Of a stretch of 64,000 nucleotides of DNA, positions 52,789 through 61,210 are shown piece after piece. Source of the stretch: Frigoribacterium sp. MEB024 (GTDB lineage: Bacteria > Actinomycetota > Actinomycetes > Actinomycetales > Microbacteriaceae). The DNA lies in the NCBI RefSeq assembly GCF_000878135.1, contig NZ_JXQZ01000039.1, positions 1 through 64,000 of the forward strand. Reading direction: 5' to 3'. A model generated the notes under the pieces. It did no database searches. It had not been told where the DNA came from and saw only the letters and a list, made by a program, of their open reading frames with translations. A program made the translations under genes and the position numbers. Every line of letters begins with the position of its first letter. Position 1 is the stretch's first letter.

Positions 52789-54111
52789 GTGAGTGCAACC
52801 AGAGTCTTCGTCGCCCGCCTGGCCGGTTGCTCCGTCTTCGACCCTGCGGGCGACAAGGTCGGCAAGGTGCGCGACGTGCTGGTGGTCTACCGCCGCACCG
52901 GGGCGCCCCGCGTGGTGGGGCTCGTCGTCGAGGTGCCCGGCAAGCGCCGGGTCTTCGTCGGCATCGGCCGCGTCACGAGCATCGGCTCGGGCCAGATCAT
53001 CACGAACGGCGTCATCACCCTCCGCCGCTTCGAACAGCGGGGCGGCGAGACCCGGGTCATCGCCGACCTGCTCGGTCGTCGGGTGTCGTTCCGGCACGGT
53101 GGGGGCCACGCCACGATCGAGGACGTGGCGATCGACGAGGTGAGCGAGGGCGACTGGGAGGTCGGCCAGCTCTTCCTGCGCAAGCCCAAGACGTCGCCGT
53201 CCCCGTTCGTCAAACCGCCCACGGCGTTCGCTGCGTGGGACGACGTGGTCGAAGAGGCTGGCCCGGGCGAGGCGCAGAGCGCCGAGCACCTCATCGCCGC
53301 GTACTCCGACCTCGTGCCCGCCGACCTGGCGAACACCCTGCTCGACCTCACGCCCGAACGGCGGCTCGAGGTCGCCGGTGAACTGTCCGACGACCGTCTC
53401 GCCGACGTGCTCGAAGAGCTGCCCGAGGCCGAGCAGGTCGAGATCTTCACGGGCCTCGACGACCACCGCGCGGCGAGCGTCCTCGACCAGATGCAGCCCG
53501 ACGACGCGGCCGACCTCATCGCCCAGCTGCCCGACGAGCGCACCGAGCAACTCCTCACGTTGATGGAGCCCGACGAGGCCGACGACGTGCGCATGCTGCT
53601 CAGCTACGACTCCGACACCGCCGGCGGCCTCATGACGACCGAGCCCGTCATCGTCTCGGCCGACGCGACCGTCGCCGAGGGCCTGGCCCTCATCCGTCGC
53701 CACGAGCTGGCCCCCGCGCTCGGCGCGGCCGTCTGCGTGGTCCTGCCACCCTACGAGCCGCCCACCGGCCGGTTCCTCGGCATGGTGCACTTCCAGCGGA
53801 TGCTCCGCTACCCGCCGAACGAGCGCCTGGGCACGATCCTCGACCAGACCACCGAGCCGGTCCGCGTCGACGCGACGGCCCTCGAGGTCACGCGTGTCAT
53901 GGCGACCTACAACCTCGTCTCGGTGCCCGTCGTCGATTCGGCCCACCGCCTGGTCGGCGTCGTCACCATCGACGACGTGCTCGACCACGTGCTGCCCGAC
54001 GACTGGCGCAGTCAAGACCCCGACCAACCCCTGACCGCGAGCCGACCGCGTGGTCGCGCCCGTCGCCCGGCGATCGGTCAGAGCACGAGGAGCGACGATG
54101 GCCCGCGATAA
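52789..54111 (+). CDS. PRC-barrel, MgtE N-terminal and CBS domain protein (no membrane domain)
   Basis: 440 residues in order: two PRC-barrel-like repeats (1-140), the MgtE intracellular N domain (about 165-270, with repeats DRLADVLEELPEAEQ, ASVLDQMQPDDAADLIAQLP) and a CBS pair (about 275-405, GGLMTTEPVIVSADATV, VVTIDDVLDHVLPDDW). The magnesium-channel membrane part of MgtE is absent, so it is a cytosolic sensor-like protein, perhaps Mg or nucleotide responsive. Its end overlaps DUF1003 by 14 bases. Confidence 0.88.
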   Translation: MSATRVFVARLAGCSVFDPAGDKVGKVRDVLVVYRRTGAPRVVGLVVEVPGKRRVFVGIGRVTSIGSGQIITNGVITLRRFEQRGGETRVIADLLGRRVSFRHGGGHATIEDVAIDEVSEGDWEVGQLFLRKPKTSPSPFVKPPTAFAAWDDVVEEAGPGEAQSAEHLIAAYSDLVPADLANTLLDLTPERRLEVAGELSDDRLADVLEELPEAEQVEIFTGLDDHRAASVLDQMQPDDAADLIAQLPDERTEQLLTLMEPDEADDVRMLLSYDSDTAGGLMTTEPVIVSADATVAEGLALIRRHELAPALGAAVCVVLPPYEPPTGRFLGMVHFQRMLRYPPNERLGTILDQTTEPVRVDATALEVTRVMATYNLVSVPVVDSAHRLVGVVTIDDVLDHVLPDDWRSQDPDQPLTASRPRGRARRPAIGQSTRSDDGPR

Positions 54112-54679
54112 CCGCAACGACGTCCGCCTCGACGCTCCGAAGGGTCTGCGCACCAGGGTCCTGCCCGGGCGGAAGCGGGTCAGCAGCGACCGTTTCGGCC
54201 GGGCCACCGAGTCCATCGCCCGCGGCATGGGCACGCCCTACTTCCTGATCGCCCTCACCCTGTTCTGCGTCGTCTGGATGATCTACAACACGGTCGCTCC
54301 CGTCGACATCCGGTTCGACAGCGCCGCCATCGGATTCACGGCCCTGACGCTGATCCTCTCGCTGCAGGCGTCGTACGCCGCTCCCCTGATCCTGCTCGCG
54401 CAGAACCGTCAGGACGACCGCGACCGTGTGCAGTTCGAACAGGACCGCCAGCGCGCCGAGCGCAACCTGGCCGACACCGAGTACCTGGCCCGCGAGGTCG
54501 TCGCCCTCCGCATCGCGATCCGCGACATGGCGAGCAAGGACTTCATCCGGGCCGAGCTGCGCTCGCTGCTCGACGAGCTCGACCGCCGCGACGACGACGA
54601 GCCCTCCGGGGTCGAGGCGACCCGCGCCTCCTCGTCCCCCTCGCGACGCGAGGCCCGGCGCGACGGGCACCGTGGCTGA
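54098..54679 (+). CDS. DUF1003 membrane protein
   Basis: 193 residues. Two membrane helices (about 45-65 and 78-100), the family block RFDSAAIGFTALTLILSLQASYAAPLILLAQNRQDDRDR, then a coiled-coil cytosolic region. The tail EATRASSSPSRREARR contains an inverted copy of the dispersed repeat. Function unknown. ATG 54098 has AGGAG upstream and overlaps the preceding gene; its own stop overlaps mrp. Confidence 0.9.
   Translation: MARDNRNDVRLDAPKGLRTRVLPGRKRVSSDRFGRATESIARGMGTPYFLIALTLFCVVWMIYNTVAPVDIRFDSAAIGFTALTLILSLQASYAAPLILLAQNRQDDRDRVQFEQDRQRAERNLADTEYLAREVVALRIAIRDMASKDFIRAELRSLLDELDRRDDDEPSGVEATRASSSPSRREARRDGHRG
54619..54631 (-). repeat. Dispersed GGAGGCGCGGGTC repeat, copy 7 (inverted)
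   Basis: Exact core, opposite orientation to the others, in the variable C-terminal tail of the DUF1003 gene. Confidence 0.6.
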
Positions 54680-55844
54680 GCCGGCGCCGGCACCGCGGCC
54701 GCCGGTGCCGACGCCGGACGACGTGCGCCGTGCGCTCGGTCGCGTGCTCGACCCCGAGATCCGCAAGCCCGTCACCGAGCTCGACATGATCGGCGAGGTC
54801 GCCGTCGACGCAGGAGGCGCGGCGACGGTGGCCGTGAAGCTCACGATCGTGGGCTGTCCCGCCGCCGACACGATCGAACGCGACGTCCGCGAGGCCACCG
54901 CCTCGGTGGCCGGCGTCACCGCCGTCACCGTCGACGTGACCGTCATGACCAAGGACGAACGACACGCCCTCACCGAGAAGCTCCGGGCGGGCCGGGCGGC
55001 GCGGGGCATGCAGTTCGGGCCCGACACGCTGACCCGGGTGTACGCCGTCACGAGCGGCAAGGGCGGTGTCGGCAAGTCCACCGTCACCGCGAACCTCGCC
55101 GTCGCCCTCGCGGCCCGCGGCCTGGCGGTCGGCATCGTCGACGCCGACGTCTACGGCTTCAGCATCCCCGGGTTGCTGGGCCTCGTCGGCCCCGACGGCG
55201 CGTCCGTCAAGCCGACCCGCGTCGACGACATGATCCTGCCCCCCGTGGCCCACGGCGTGAAGGTCATCTCGATCGGCATGTTCGTCGACGACGCCTCGAC
55301 GGCGGTCGCCTGGCGGGGTCCGATGCTGCACCGCACGATCCAGCAGTTCCTCACCGACGTGTACTTCGGCGACCTCGACGTCCTGCTGCTCGACCTGCCT
55401 CCCGGCACGGGCGACGTCGCCATCTCGGTGGGGCAGTTGCTGCCGCACGCCGAGGTGCTGGTCGTCACGACGCCCCAACCGGCCGCCGCCGACGTCGCCG
55501 AGCGCAGCGGGCTCGTGGCGCGCCAGACGGGTCAGCGGTTGCTCGGGGTGGTCGAGAACATGGCGGGCCTGCCGCAGTCCGACGGCAGCGTGCTCGAGCT
55601 CTTCGGGTCGGGCGGTGGCGCCGAGACGGCACGCCGACTGTCGACCGGGCAAGAGGCCGAGGTGCCGTTGCTCGCCAGCGTGCCGCTGAGCCTGGGCCTG
55701 CGGCAGGGCGGTGACGACGGCGTCCCGGTCGTGCTCGCCGCTCCCGACGATCCCGCGGCCGCGGCCATCGACGACTTGGCGGGCCGACTGGCCGTGCGGG
55801 CACGCGGTCTGGCGGGCCGCAAGCTCGGACTCAGCGTCAGCTGA
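54672..55844 (+). CDS. mrp: Mrp/NBP35-type iron-sulfur carrier P-loop ATPase
   Basis: 390 residues. An N-terminal MIP18/DUF59 domain (residues 1-105, LDPEIRKPVTELDM, TIVGCPAADTIERDV) and a SIMIBI ATPase with the deviant Walker A SGKGGVGKST, DADVYGFSIPGLLG and LLLDLPPGTGD. It probably carries Fe-S clusters to apoproteins. The C-terminal CxxC that binds the bridging cluster in many Mrp proteins is absent: that region reads VVENMAGLPQSDGSVLELFG. GTG 54672 overlaps the DUF1003 stop by eight bases. Confidence 0.93.
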   Translation: MAEPAPAPRPPVPTPDDVRRALGRVLDPEIRKPVTELDMIGEVAVDAGGAATVAVKLTIVGCPAADTIERDVREATASVAGVTAVTVDVTVMTKDERHALTEKLRAGRAARGMQFGPDTLTRVYAVTSGKGGVGKSTVTANLAVALAARGLAVGIVDADVYGFSIPGLLGLVGPDGASVKPTRVDDMILPPVAHGVKVISIGMFVDDASTAVAWRGPMLHRTIQQFLTDVYFGDLDVLLLDLPPGTGDVAISVGQLLPHAEVLVVTTPQPAAADVAERSGLVARQTGQRLLGVVENMAGLPQSDGSVLELFGSGGGAETARRLSTGQEAEVPLLASVPLSLGLRQGGDDGVPVVLAAPDDPAAAAIDDLAGRLAVRARGLAGRKLGLSVS

Positions 55845-55870
55845 CCTCCGGCCCGACTCCCGGAACCGCA

Positions 55871-55903
55871 GAAAGGGCACCTCGCGTGGCGAGGTGCCCT
55901 TTC
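55871..55903. terminator. Terminator after mrp
   Basis: Perfect 15-base-pair hairpin (GAAAGGGCACCTCGC, loop GTG) 26 bases after the mrp stop. Confidence 0.88.
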
Positions 55904-56018
55904 GTCACAGCGTCTCGCCCGGGGGCGGCGACGTGCTCGTGCCGCACCCCAGCACAGGGGCGGCACACGCGGTGACGGCACGCTCAGGAGGGAGACGAGC
56001 CTGTCACCGCGAAGTCGA

Positions 56019-56141
56019 CTACGACCAGCGGTTGTAGGTCTTGGTCGGGATGGCGCGGAAGCCGTCGCGGGCGACCGAGACGAGCGAGCCGGCGATTCCG
56101 ACGACTGCGGCGATGATGAGGACGATGATTCCGGTGAGCAT
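56019..56141 (-). CDS. 40-residue single-helix membrane protein
   Basis: A 40-residue peptide with one strong membrane helix (LTGIIVLIIAAVVGIAGSLVSVA) and a basic/aromatic C-terminus (RDGFRAIPTKTYNRW). AAAGAG lies eight bases before the ATG at 56141; a longer 60-codon frame is open but polar and without support. It is divergent from the LysR gene, the classical place of a LysR target. Function unknown. Confidence 0.6.
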   Translation of the reverse strand: MLTGIIVLIIAAVVGIAGSLVSVARDGFRAIPTKTYNRWS

Positions 56142-56316
56142 GGGGGACTCTTTCTGGCGCGGTTCGGCGCGCGGTTCTGCGTGGTGGGATGGATTCGCCA
56201 CCGAGCCCGGGACCAGGTCGACCGGAGCTCGGGAGCGCTACGACGCGCTCCGGGGACGCTTCAATGATGCGCCTCGGGAAGCGGTAGATCAATCTCACGT
56301 TTCTACCGAAACAGAG

Positions 56317-56322
56317 TAGTTT
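56317..56322 (+). promoter_or_regulatory. -10 element for LysR gene (leaderless), with flanking dyads
   Basis: TAGTTT six bases before the ATG. CTAC-N9-GTAG (56304-56320) and GTAG-N5-CTAC (56316-56328) dyads overlap it and could be the LysR site. Confidence 0.5.
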
Positions 56323-56328
56323 TGCTAC

Positions 56329-57243
56329 ATGGATGTCAAGCGCCTCGAACTCCTCCGCGAACTCGCCGAACGAGGCAGCGTGGCCGCCGTCGCCCGGGCC
56401 ACCCACCGCACCCCGAGCGCCGTCTCGCAGCAGCTCAAGGTGCTCGAGCGCGAAGCAGGGGTCGCCCTGACCGAGCGGGTGGGACGCGGCATCGTGCTCA
56501 CCGGCTCCGGACGCGTGCTGGCCCAGACGGCCACCGACGTCGCCGTGGCACTCGAACGCGCCCAGGCGGTCTGGGACGACTTCGTCGCGACCCCGCAGGG
56601 CGAGGTCACGCTGGCCACCTTTCCCACGGGCGGGCAGATGTTGCTGCCGGGCCTGCTGCGCACGGTGGCCGAGACCCCGGGCCTGGTGGTCGTCGCGAGC
56701 GACCACGACCCGTCGATCCGTGAGTTCCCCGAACTGGCCGCCGACCACGACGTCGTCGTCGCGCACTCGTCCGACGACAAGCCCTGGCCCGGCCGTGGAC
56801 TCGTCACCGTCCCGCTGCTGACCGAACCCCTCGACATCGCCCTGCCCGCCGACCACCGACTGGCCGGTCGCGCCTCGCTCGCGCCCGGCGACCTCGAGGG
56901 AGAGAACTGGATCGGCGTGCCGCACGACTTCCCGTTCGAGTGGGTCTACCGCGAGATCGAGCGGGTGACCGGCAGCCCCGTCCGTGTCGCCCAACGCTTC
57001 AGCGACACCAAGGTGACCGAGTCGCTCGTCGGAGCCGGCCTCGGCATCGCCGTGCTGCCGCGCTTCACGGCCAAGGACGCCCGTGACGACATGGTGCTCG
57101 TGCCCCTCGAGAGCATCCGGGCAGTGCGCTGGGTGTCGGCCGTGATGCGGCGCGACCGGGCGGAGCGCCCCTCCGTCCGGCGGGTCGTCGACGCGCTCCG
57201 CGCCGAGGCTTCCCGCGTGGCGGCGGTGCACGGAGGCGTCTGA
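56329..57243 (+). CDS. LysR-family transcriptional regulator
   Basis: 304 residues. The winged helix-turn-helix occupies residues 1-60 (RLELLRELAERGSVAAVARATHRTPSAVSQQLKVLEREAGV). A periplasmic-binding-like effector domain follows (about 90-295, GEVTLATFPTGGQMLLPGLL, GLGIAVLPRFTA). The effector is unknown. Divergent from the 40-residue membrane protein, 187 bases away, with a leaderless promoter. The pair interrupts an otherwise conserved mrp-tatB neighbourhood. Confidence 0.9.
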   Translation: MDVKRLELLRELAERGSVAAVARATHRTPSAVSQQLKVLEREAGVALTERVGRGIVLTGSGRVLAQTATDVAVALERAQAVWDDFVATPQGEVTLATFPTGGQMLLPGLLRTVAETPGLVVVASDHDPSIREFPELAADHDVVVAHSSDDKPWPGRGLVTVPLLTEPLDIALPADHRLAGRASLAPGDLEGENWIGVPHDFPFEWVYREIERVTGSPVRVAQRFSDTKVTESLVGAGLGIAVLPRFTAKDARDDMVLVPLESIRAVRWVSAVMRRDRAERPSVRRVVDALRAEASRVAAVHGGV

Positions 57244-57321
57244 CCCGTCGCCGGGGCAACCGTGCACGAGGCCGGAGGGGCGACCGGCCGCCGGATCAGG
57301 AGGCGCGGCGCGGCAAGAGCG

Positions 57322-57735
57322 TCAGGTCGCCTCGGAGTCGTAGGGCGGCACCTCGCCCGTCGCCAAGGGCACGGCCTGAGCGGAGGAGCGGCCCCCGGGC
57401 AACCCTGCGGACACCGCCGCGGCTGCGGCACCGGCCGTCGCCATGCTCGGCGCCGAAGGCTTGGGAGCGGCGTCCGTGCCGTCCAGCAGCGCGTCGCGGA
57501 TGATGCGACGCGGATCGTACTGGCGCGGGTCGAGCTTCTGCCACTCGACGTCGTCGAACTCGGGGCCCATCTCGTCGCGCATGCGGGTCTTCGCGCCGTT
57601 GGCCATGTCCCGCACCGTCCGGACGAGCTGGGCGAGCTTCGAGGCGTAACCGGGCAGCCGTTCGGGACCGAGCAGGAAGACCGCGAGCACACCGATGATG
57701 AGCAGCTTGTCGAACGTCAGACCGAACATGGACAC
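57322..57735 (-). CDS. tatB: Sec-independent translocase TatB-like protein
   Basis: 137 residues. N-terminal helix FDKLLIIGVLAVFLLGPERLPGYASKL with the conserved Glu and the hinge LGPERLP, then an amphipathic helix (VRTVRDMANGAKTRMRDE) and a disordered Ala/Pro tail. TatB forms the twin-arginine receptor with TatC; TatC is outside this window. GTG 57735 is chosen because TAGTCT ends six bases before it; ATG 57729 is the alternative. Confidence 0.88.
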   Translation of the reverse strand: MSMFGLTFDKLLIIGVLAVFLLGPERLPGYASKLAQLVRTVRDMANGAKTRMRDEMGPEFDDVEWQKLDPRQYDPRRIIRDALLDGTDAAPKPSAPSMATAGAAAAAVSAGLPGGRSSAQAVPLATGEVPPYDSEAT

Positions 57736-57741
57736 GCATGC

Positions 57742-57747
57742 AGACTA
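57742..57747 (-). promoter_or_regulatory. -10 element for tatB (leaderless)
   Basis: TAGTCT on the minus strand, six bases before the GTG. Confidence 0.6.
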
Positions 57748-57798
57748 ACCGGTGACGACTCGGGGAACCCCCTAGAGTTGGCCTTTCGAGGAGTGGGT

Positions 57799-58425
57799 GT
57801 GTCGCAGATAGAGTCAAGTTGGAAGTTCGCGGAAGAACTCGTCACCGAGAGCGACGCGATCGCCGAGGCTCGACAGCATTCGCTCGAGGTCGGCGTCGAA
57901 GCCGTCTCACCGGCGGTCGGTGCCCAGCTCGCTGTCGTCGCCGCCGCCTCGAACGCCTCGTCGATCATCGAGGTCGGTACGGGCCTGGGCGTGAGCGGGC
58001 TCTGGCTGCTCTCGGGCGCCCCCGGTGCCGTCCTGACGACCATCGACCGTGAGATCGAGCACCAGCAGGCCGCCCGCGACGCCTACCTGCAGGCGGGGGT
58101 CCCGGCCAGCCGGTTCCGCCTGATCGCAGGCCGCGCAGCCGACGTGCTGCCTCGCATGAACGAGAACTCGTACGACATCGTCTTCGTCGACGCCGACCCC
58201 GGTTCGGTCATCGAGTACGTCGAGCACGGCCTGCGACTCGCCCGTCCCGGCGGACTCGTCCTCGTCGCGCACGCGCTCTGGCACGGCAGGGTGGCCAATC
58301 CCGCCGTCCGCGACGCAACGACCACGGGCTTCCGCACCTTGCTGACCGAGGTGTCGACCTCACCGGCCGTGATCAGTTCGCTCTCGACCGCGGGCGACGG
58401 CCTGCTCTCGCTCGTCAAGCGCTGA
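57799..58425 (+). CDS. SAM-dependent O-methyltransferase (catechol-O-MT-like)
   Basis: 208 residues of the class I methyltransferase fold: IIEVGTGLGVSGLWLL (SAM motif I), LTTIDREIEHQQAARDAYL (motif II region), IVFVDADPGSVIEYVEHGLRLARPGGLVLV. It belongs to the family next to sigE in mycobacteria (Rv1220c, from memory). TAGAGT at 57772-57777 and GAGGAG upstream of the GTG give an ordinary short leader. The usual neighbours sigE and rseA are absent; tatB is directly divergent. Confidence 0.92.
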   Translation: MSQIESSWKFAEELVTESDAIAEARQHSLEVGVEAVSPAVGAQLAVVAAASNASSIIEVGTGLGVSGLWLLSGAPGAVLTTIDREIEHQQAARDAYLQAGVPASRFRLIAGRAADVLPRMNENSYDIVFVDADPGSVIEYVEHGLRLARPGGLVLVAHALWHGRVANPAVRDATTTGFRTLLTEVSTSPAVISSLSTAGDGLLSLVKR

Positions 58426-58490
58426 GACGCTCGCGCCCGGCGACGCACGCGAGCGCAGTGGGCTGGCAGCGGACGGGGGCACGCGCACGA

Positions 58491-58526
58491 ACGCCCCGCG
58501 CGTCGCAGGTGCGACGGGCGGGGCGT
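58491..58526. terminator. Terminator between O-methyltransferase and DUF3117 genes
   Basis: Hairpin ACGCCCCG, internal loop, CGTCGC, loop AGGT and complement, lying between convergent genes. Confidence 0.7.
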
Positions 58527-58551
58527 CCGGGGCTATTAAGGAGGTGGCCGA

Positions 58552-58722
58552 CTAGGCGCTCACGACGCCGGCGAGGGCGTCGTGCAGCTCTTTGGCTTCG
58601 TCGTCGTTGACCGACACCACGAGGCGTCCCCCACCCTCGAGCGGAACACGCACGATGATGAGACGGCCCTCCTTAACGGCTTCCATAGGCCCGTCGCCGG
58701 TCCTCGGCTTCATGGCTGCCAT
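58552..58722 (-). CDS. DUF3117 small protein
   Basis: 56 residues, highly conserved in Actinobacteria (Rv1211 family, from memory). It begins MAAMKPRTGDGPMEAVKEGR and continues LIIVRVPLEGGGRLVVSVND; the end is ELHDALAGVVSA. Function unknown. GGGGA precedes the ATG at 58722. The block of near-invariant residues and the ribosome site make it a real gene despite its size. Confidence 0.93.
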   Translation of the reverse strand: MAAMKPRTGDGPMEAVKEGRLIIVRVPLEGGGRLVVSVNDDEAKELHDALAGVVSA

Positions 58723-58805
58723 CAGATAGTCCCCTTTCGCAAGATGCTGGACCCATTATCCGTGATTTCCAGCCTCCGACCTAAACGACGCCGTTCGACC
58801 ACCGA

Positions 58806-59978
58806 TCACGGCGGCGTCCAGTCGTACCCGTTCACCCACCAGCAGTAGTAGAGCCACACCCACTGGGCGGCCACGAACACGGCGACGAGCAGCACTCGGT
58901 AGACCTTCGACCGTGGCACCGCGAGCACGCCCAGCAACGGGAAGAGCGGCATCAACAGCCGGAAGGTGCTGGACTGCGGGAAGAACACGGCCAGCAGGTA
59001 GAGCGCGTAGGCGACACCCCAGAGCCTCAGGTCGACACTCGTCCTGCGCGCCCACGGCGACAGCATCAGGGCCGTGAAGGCGAGGACCGACAGGACGAGC
59101 AAGGCGATGCCGGAACCACCCGGAAACCACCAGTTCGCCCCGTCGACCCAGGGGGTGAACGGCACCAGCGGCCCGTAGCCGATGTACGGCGCCCGCCAGG
59201 CGAGCTCGGTCTCGGTGTAGGCACCCGGCACGCCGGTCACCGCTCCGGCGACGACGAGCCAGGCGATGCCGAACACGGCCGTGGTCGCGGCGACCGCCGC
59301 CACACGGACCCGCTCGCGCACCGGGAAGGGGTCGTCGTGCCGCCGCCACCACCGCAACAGCCCGTGCAGTCCGATCGCGAGGGCGAGCGGAAGAGCCCCT
59401 GGCCGCGTGAACGACATGACCAGCACGACCGGCAGCATCGCCAGGTACTGTCGCCGCACCAGCAGGAGCAGGCTCGCGCAGAGCAGCAGCAGGAACATCG
59501 ACTCGGCGTAGGCCACCTGCAGCAGCGGCGACAGGGGCGCCACGCAGAACAGGACGACCGCGAACAACGAGGTCGACTCGGACAGCGAGTGCCGCATGAG
59601 GCGGTAGAACAGCAGAGCCGTCCCCGCGGCGCAGGCGACCGACACGACGACCGCGAGCGTCGCGAAGGGCAGGCCGGTCAGGGCCATCAGCCCACGGACG
59701 ACGAACGGGTAGACCGGCATGAACGCCCAGGCGTTCTCGCCCACGTGCCCGTCGCCCGTGATCGGCAGGTCGCTCGGGTACCCCACCACGGCGATGATGT
59801 AGTACCAGTGACCGTCCCAGATGGTGGCGAAGCTGCCGTAGTCGGGGCTCGCGAGGGTCCACGCGTTGGCCTGCTGGGCGCCGGCGAAGGTGAGCAGGGC
59901 GACCGTGCTGACGACGCGTGACAGCACGAACACCACGAGCACGCGCGCCCACCACGGCGTGAGGCGGTAGCGCAGCAC
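58806..59978 (-). CDS. PIG-V-like polytopic mannosyltransferase
   Basis: 390 residues with about ten membrane helices. The first loop has [16 protein letters not shown], matching the catalytic DxxWY-type loop of GT-C/PIG-V-like mannosyltransferases; later [17 protein letters not shown] is also typical. It should transfer mannose from a polyprenyl-phosphate donor outside the membrane. The frame continues upstream into dapE, but GTG 59978 with GAGGAGT seven bases before it is the likely start. Lies after dapE in the same direction. Confidence 0.8.
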   Translation of the reverse strand: MLRYRLTPWWARVLVVFVLSRVVSTVALLTFAGAQQANAWTLASPDYGSFATIWDGHWYYIIAVVGYPSDLPITGDGHVGENAWAFMPVYPFVVRGLMALTGLPFATLAVVVSVACAAGTALLFYRLMRHSLSESTSLFAVVLFCVAPLSPLLQVAYAESMFLLLLCASLLLLVRRQYLAMLPVVLVMSFTRPGALPLALAIGLHGLLRWWRRHDDPFPVRERVRVAAVAATTAVFGIAWLVVAGAVTGVPGAYTETELAWRAPYIGYGPLVPFTPWVDGANWWFPGGSGIALLVLSVLAFTALMLSPWARRTSVDLRLWGVAYALYLLAVFFPQSSTFRLLMPLFPLLGVLAVPRSKVYRVLLVAVFVAAQWVWLYYCWWVNGYDWTPP

Positions 59979-60033
59979 GAGACTCCTCGACGGCGAGATC
60001 GGTCGTCGGGGGGCGTGACGCGGGAGCGGGGAC

Positions 60034-60048
60034 GAGGAGGCGCGGCTC
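60034..60048 (+). repeat. Dispersed repeat variant GAGGAGGCGCGGCTC
   Basis: One-base variant of the GGAGGCGCGGGTC repeat, between dapE and the mannosyltransferase gene. Confidence 0.5.
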
Positions 60049-60061
60049 GCCTCGTCTATGG

Positions 60062-61135
60062 TCAGTTCGTCAGCCACGCCCGCAGTCCGCGCTCGTTGTC
60101 GAGGATCTGCTGCACGGGCACGCGCTCGTCGTCGTGGTGGGCCAGCATCGGGTCGCCGGGACCGTAGTTGACGGCGGGCACGCCGAGGGCGGAGAAGCGC
60201 GCGACGTCCGTCCAGCCGTACTTGGGCTTGGCCTCGCCGCCGACGGCGCGCAGGAACTGCTGCGCCAGCGGGGCGTCCAGGCCGGGCCGGGCACCGGGGG
60301 CGAGGTCGACGATCGTGACGTCGAAGCCCTCGAAGAGTTCGCGCACGTGGGCGACGGCCTCGTCGGCGCTGCGGCTCGGTGCGAAGCGGTAGTTGACGTG
60401 CACCATGCACTCGTCGGGGATGACGTTGCCGGCCACGCCACCCGTGATGCCGACGGCGTTGAGGCCCTCGCGGTAGACGAGCCCGTCGACCTCGACCTCG
60501 CGCGCCTCGTAGGCCGCCAGCACGTCGAGGATCGGCGCGGCCTTGTGGATGGCATTGTCGCCGACCCACGAGCGGGCGCTGTGCGAGCGGGCGCCGAAGG
60601 TGCGGATCTCGGCGCGCAGGTTGCCGTTGCAGCCCCCTTCGACCCCGCTGTTGCTCGGTTCTCCCAGGACGGCGAAGTCGCCGGCCAACAGGTCGGGTCG
60701 GACGCGCGCGAGGCGGCCCAGGCCGTTCAGGGCGTCGGAGACCTCTTCGTGGTCGTACCAGACCCAGGTGACGTCGACGCCGGGCTCGGTCAACTCGACC
60801 GCGAGCCTGAGGTGGACGGCACAGCCGGCCTTCATGTCGACGGTGCCGCGACCCCAGAGGTAGTCGACCCCGTCCTCGGTCTCGTAGCGCGTGGGCACGT
60901 TGTCGTTGATCGGCACCGTATCGATGTGACCGGCGATGACGACCCGCGAGGCCCGGCCGAGCCGGGTCCGGGCGACGATCGCGTCGCCGTCGCGGAACAA
61001 CTCGAGGTGGTCGCAACCGTCGAGCGTGGCCCAGATCTCGTCGGCGACGAGGCGTTCGTCGCCCGACTCCGACCGGATGTCGCAGAGCTGCCTCGTGACG
61101 TCGACGGGCGAGACGGAGAGGTCGATCGGTGCCAT
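60062..61135 (-). CDS. dapE: Succinyl-diaminopimelate desuccinylase DapE
   Basis: 357 residues of the M20 family; releases L,L-diaminopimelate from its N-succinyl form for lysine and peptidoglycan synthesis. Metal ligands: His (AGHIDTVP), Asp ([10 protein letters not shown]), Glu pair (WYDHEEVSD), Glu (VLGEPSN), His (MLAHHDDE). The dimerisation domain lies at about 175-290. ATG 61135 follows TAAACT at seven bases. Divergent from dapD. Confidence 0.96.
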   Translation of the reverse strand: MAPIDLSVSPVDVTRQLCDIRSESGDERLVADEIWATLDGCDHLELFRDGDAIVARTRLGRASRVVIAGHIDTVPINDNVPTRYETEDGVDYLWGRGTVDMKAGCAVHLRLAVELTEPGVDVTWVWYDHEEVSDALNGLGRLARVRPDLLAGDFAVLGEPSNSGVEGGCNGNLRAEIRTFGARSHSARSWVGDNAIHKAAPILDVLAAYEAREVEVDGLVYREGLNAVGITGGVAGNVIPDECMVHVNYRFAPSRSADEAVAHVRELFEGFDVTIVDLAPGARPGLDAPLAQQFLRAVGGEAKPKYGWTDVARFSALGVPAVNYGPGDPMLAHHDDERVPVQQILDNERGLRAWLTN

Positions 61136-61142
61136 GCGGGCG

Positions 61143-61148
61143 AGTTTA
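61143..61148 (-). promoter_or_regulatory. -10 element for dapE (leaderless)
   Basis: TAAACT on the minus strand, seven bases before the ATG. Confidence 0.6.
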
Positions 61149-61197
61149 CGGGCCGAAGGCACGGGTCGCCTCCAACCGGGTCGTCGGCGGCTGCCGA

Positions 61198-61203
61198 TAC
61201 GCT
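61198..61203 (+). promoter_or_regulatory. -10 element for dapD (leaderless)
   Basis: TACGCT seven bases before the ATG at 61211; divergent with the dapE promoter. Confidence 0.6.
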
Positions 61204-61210
61204 CGGGTCC

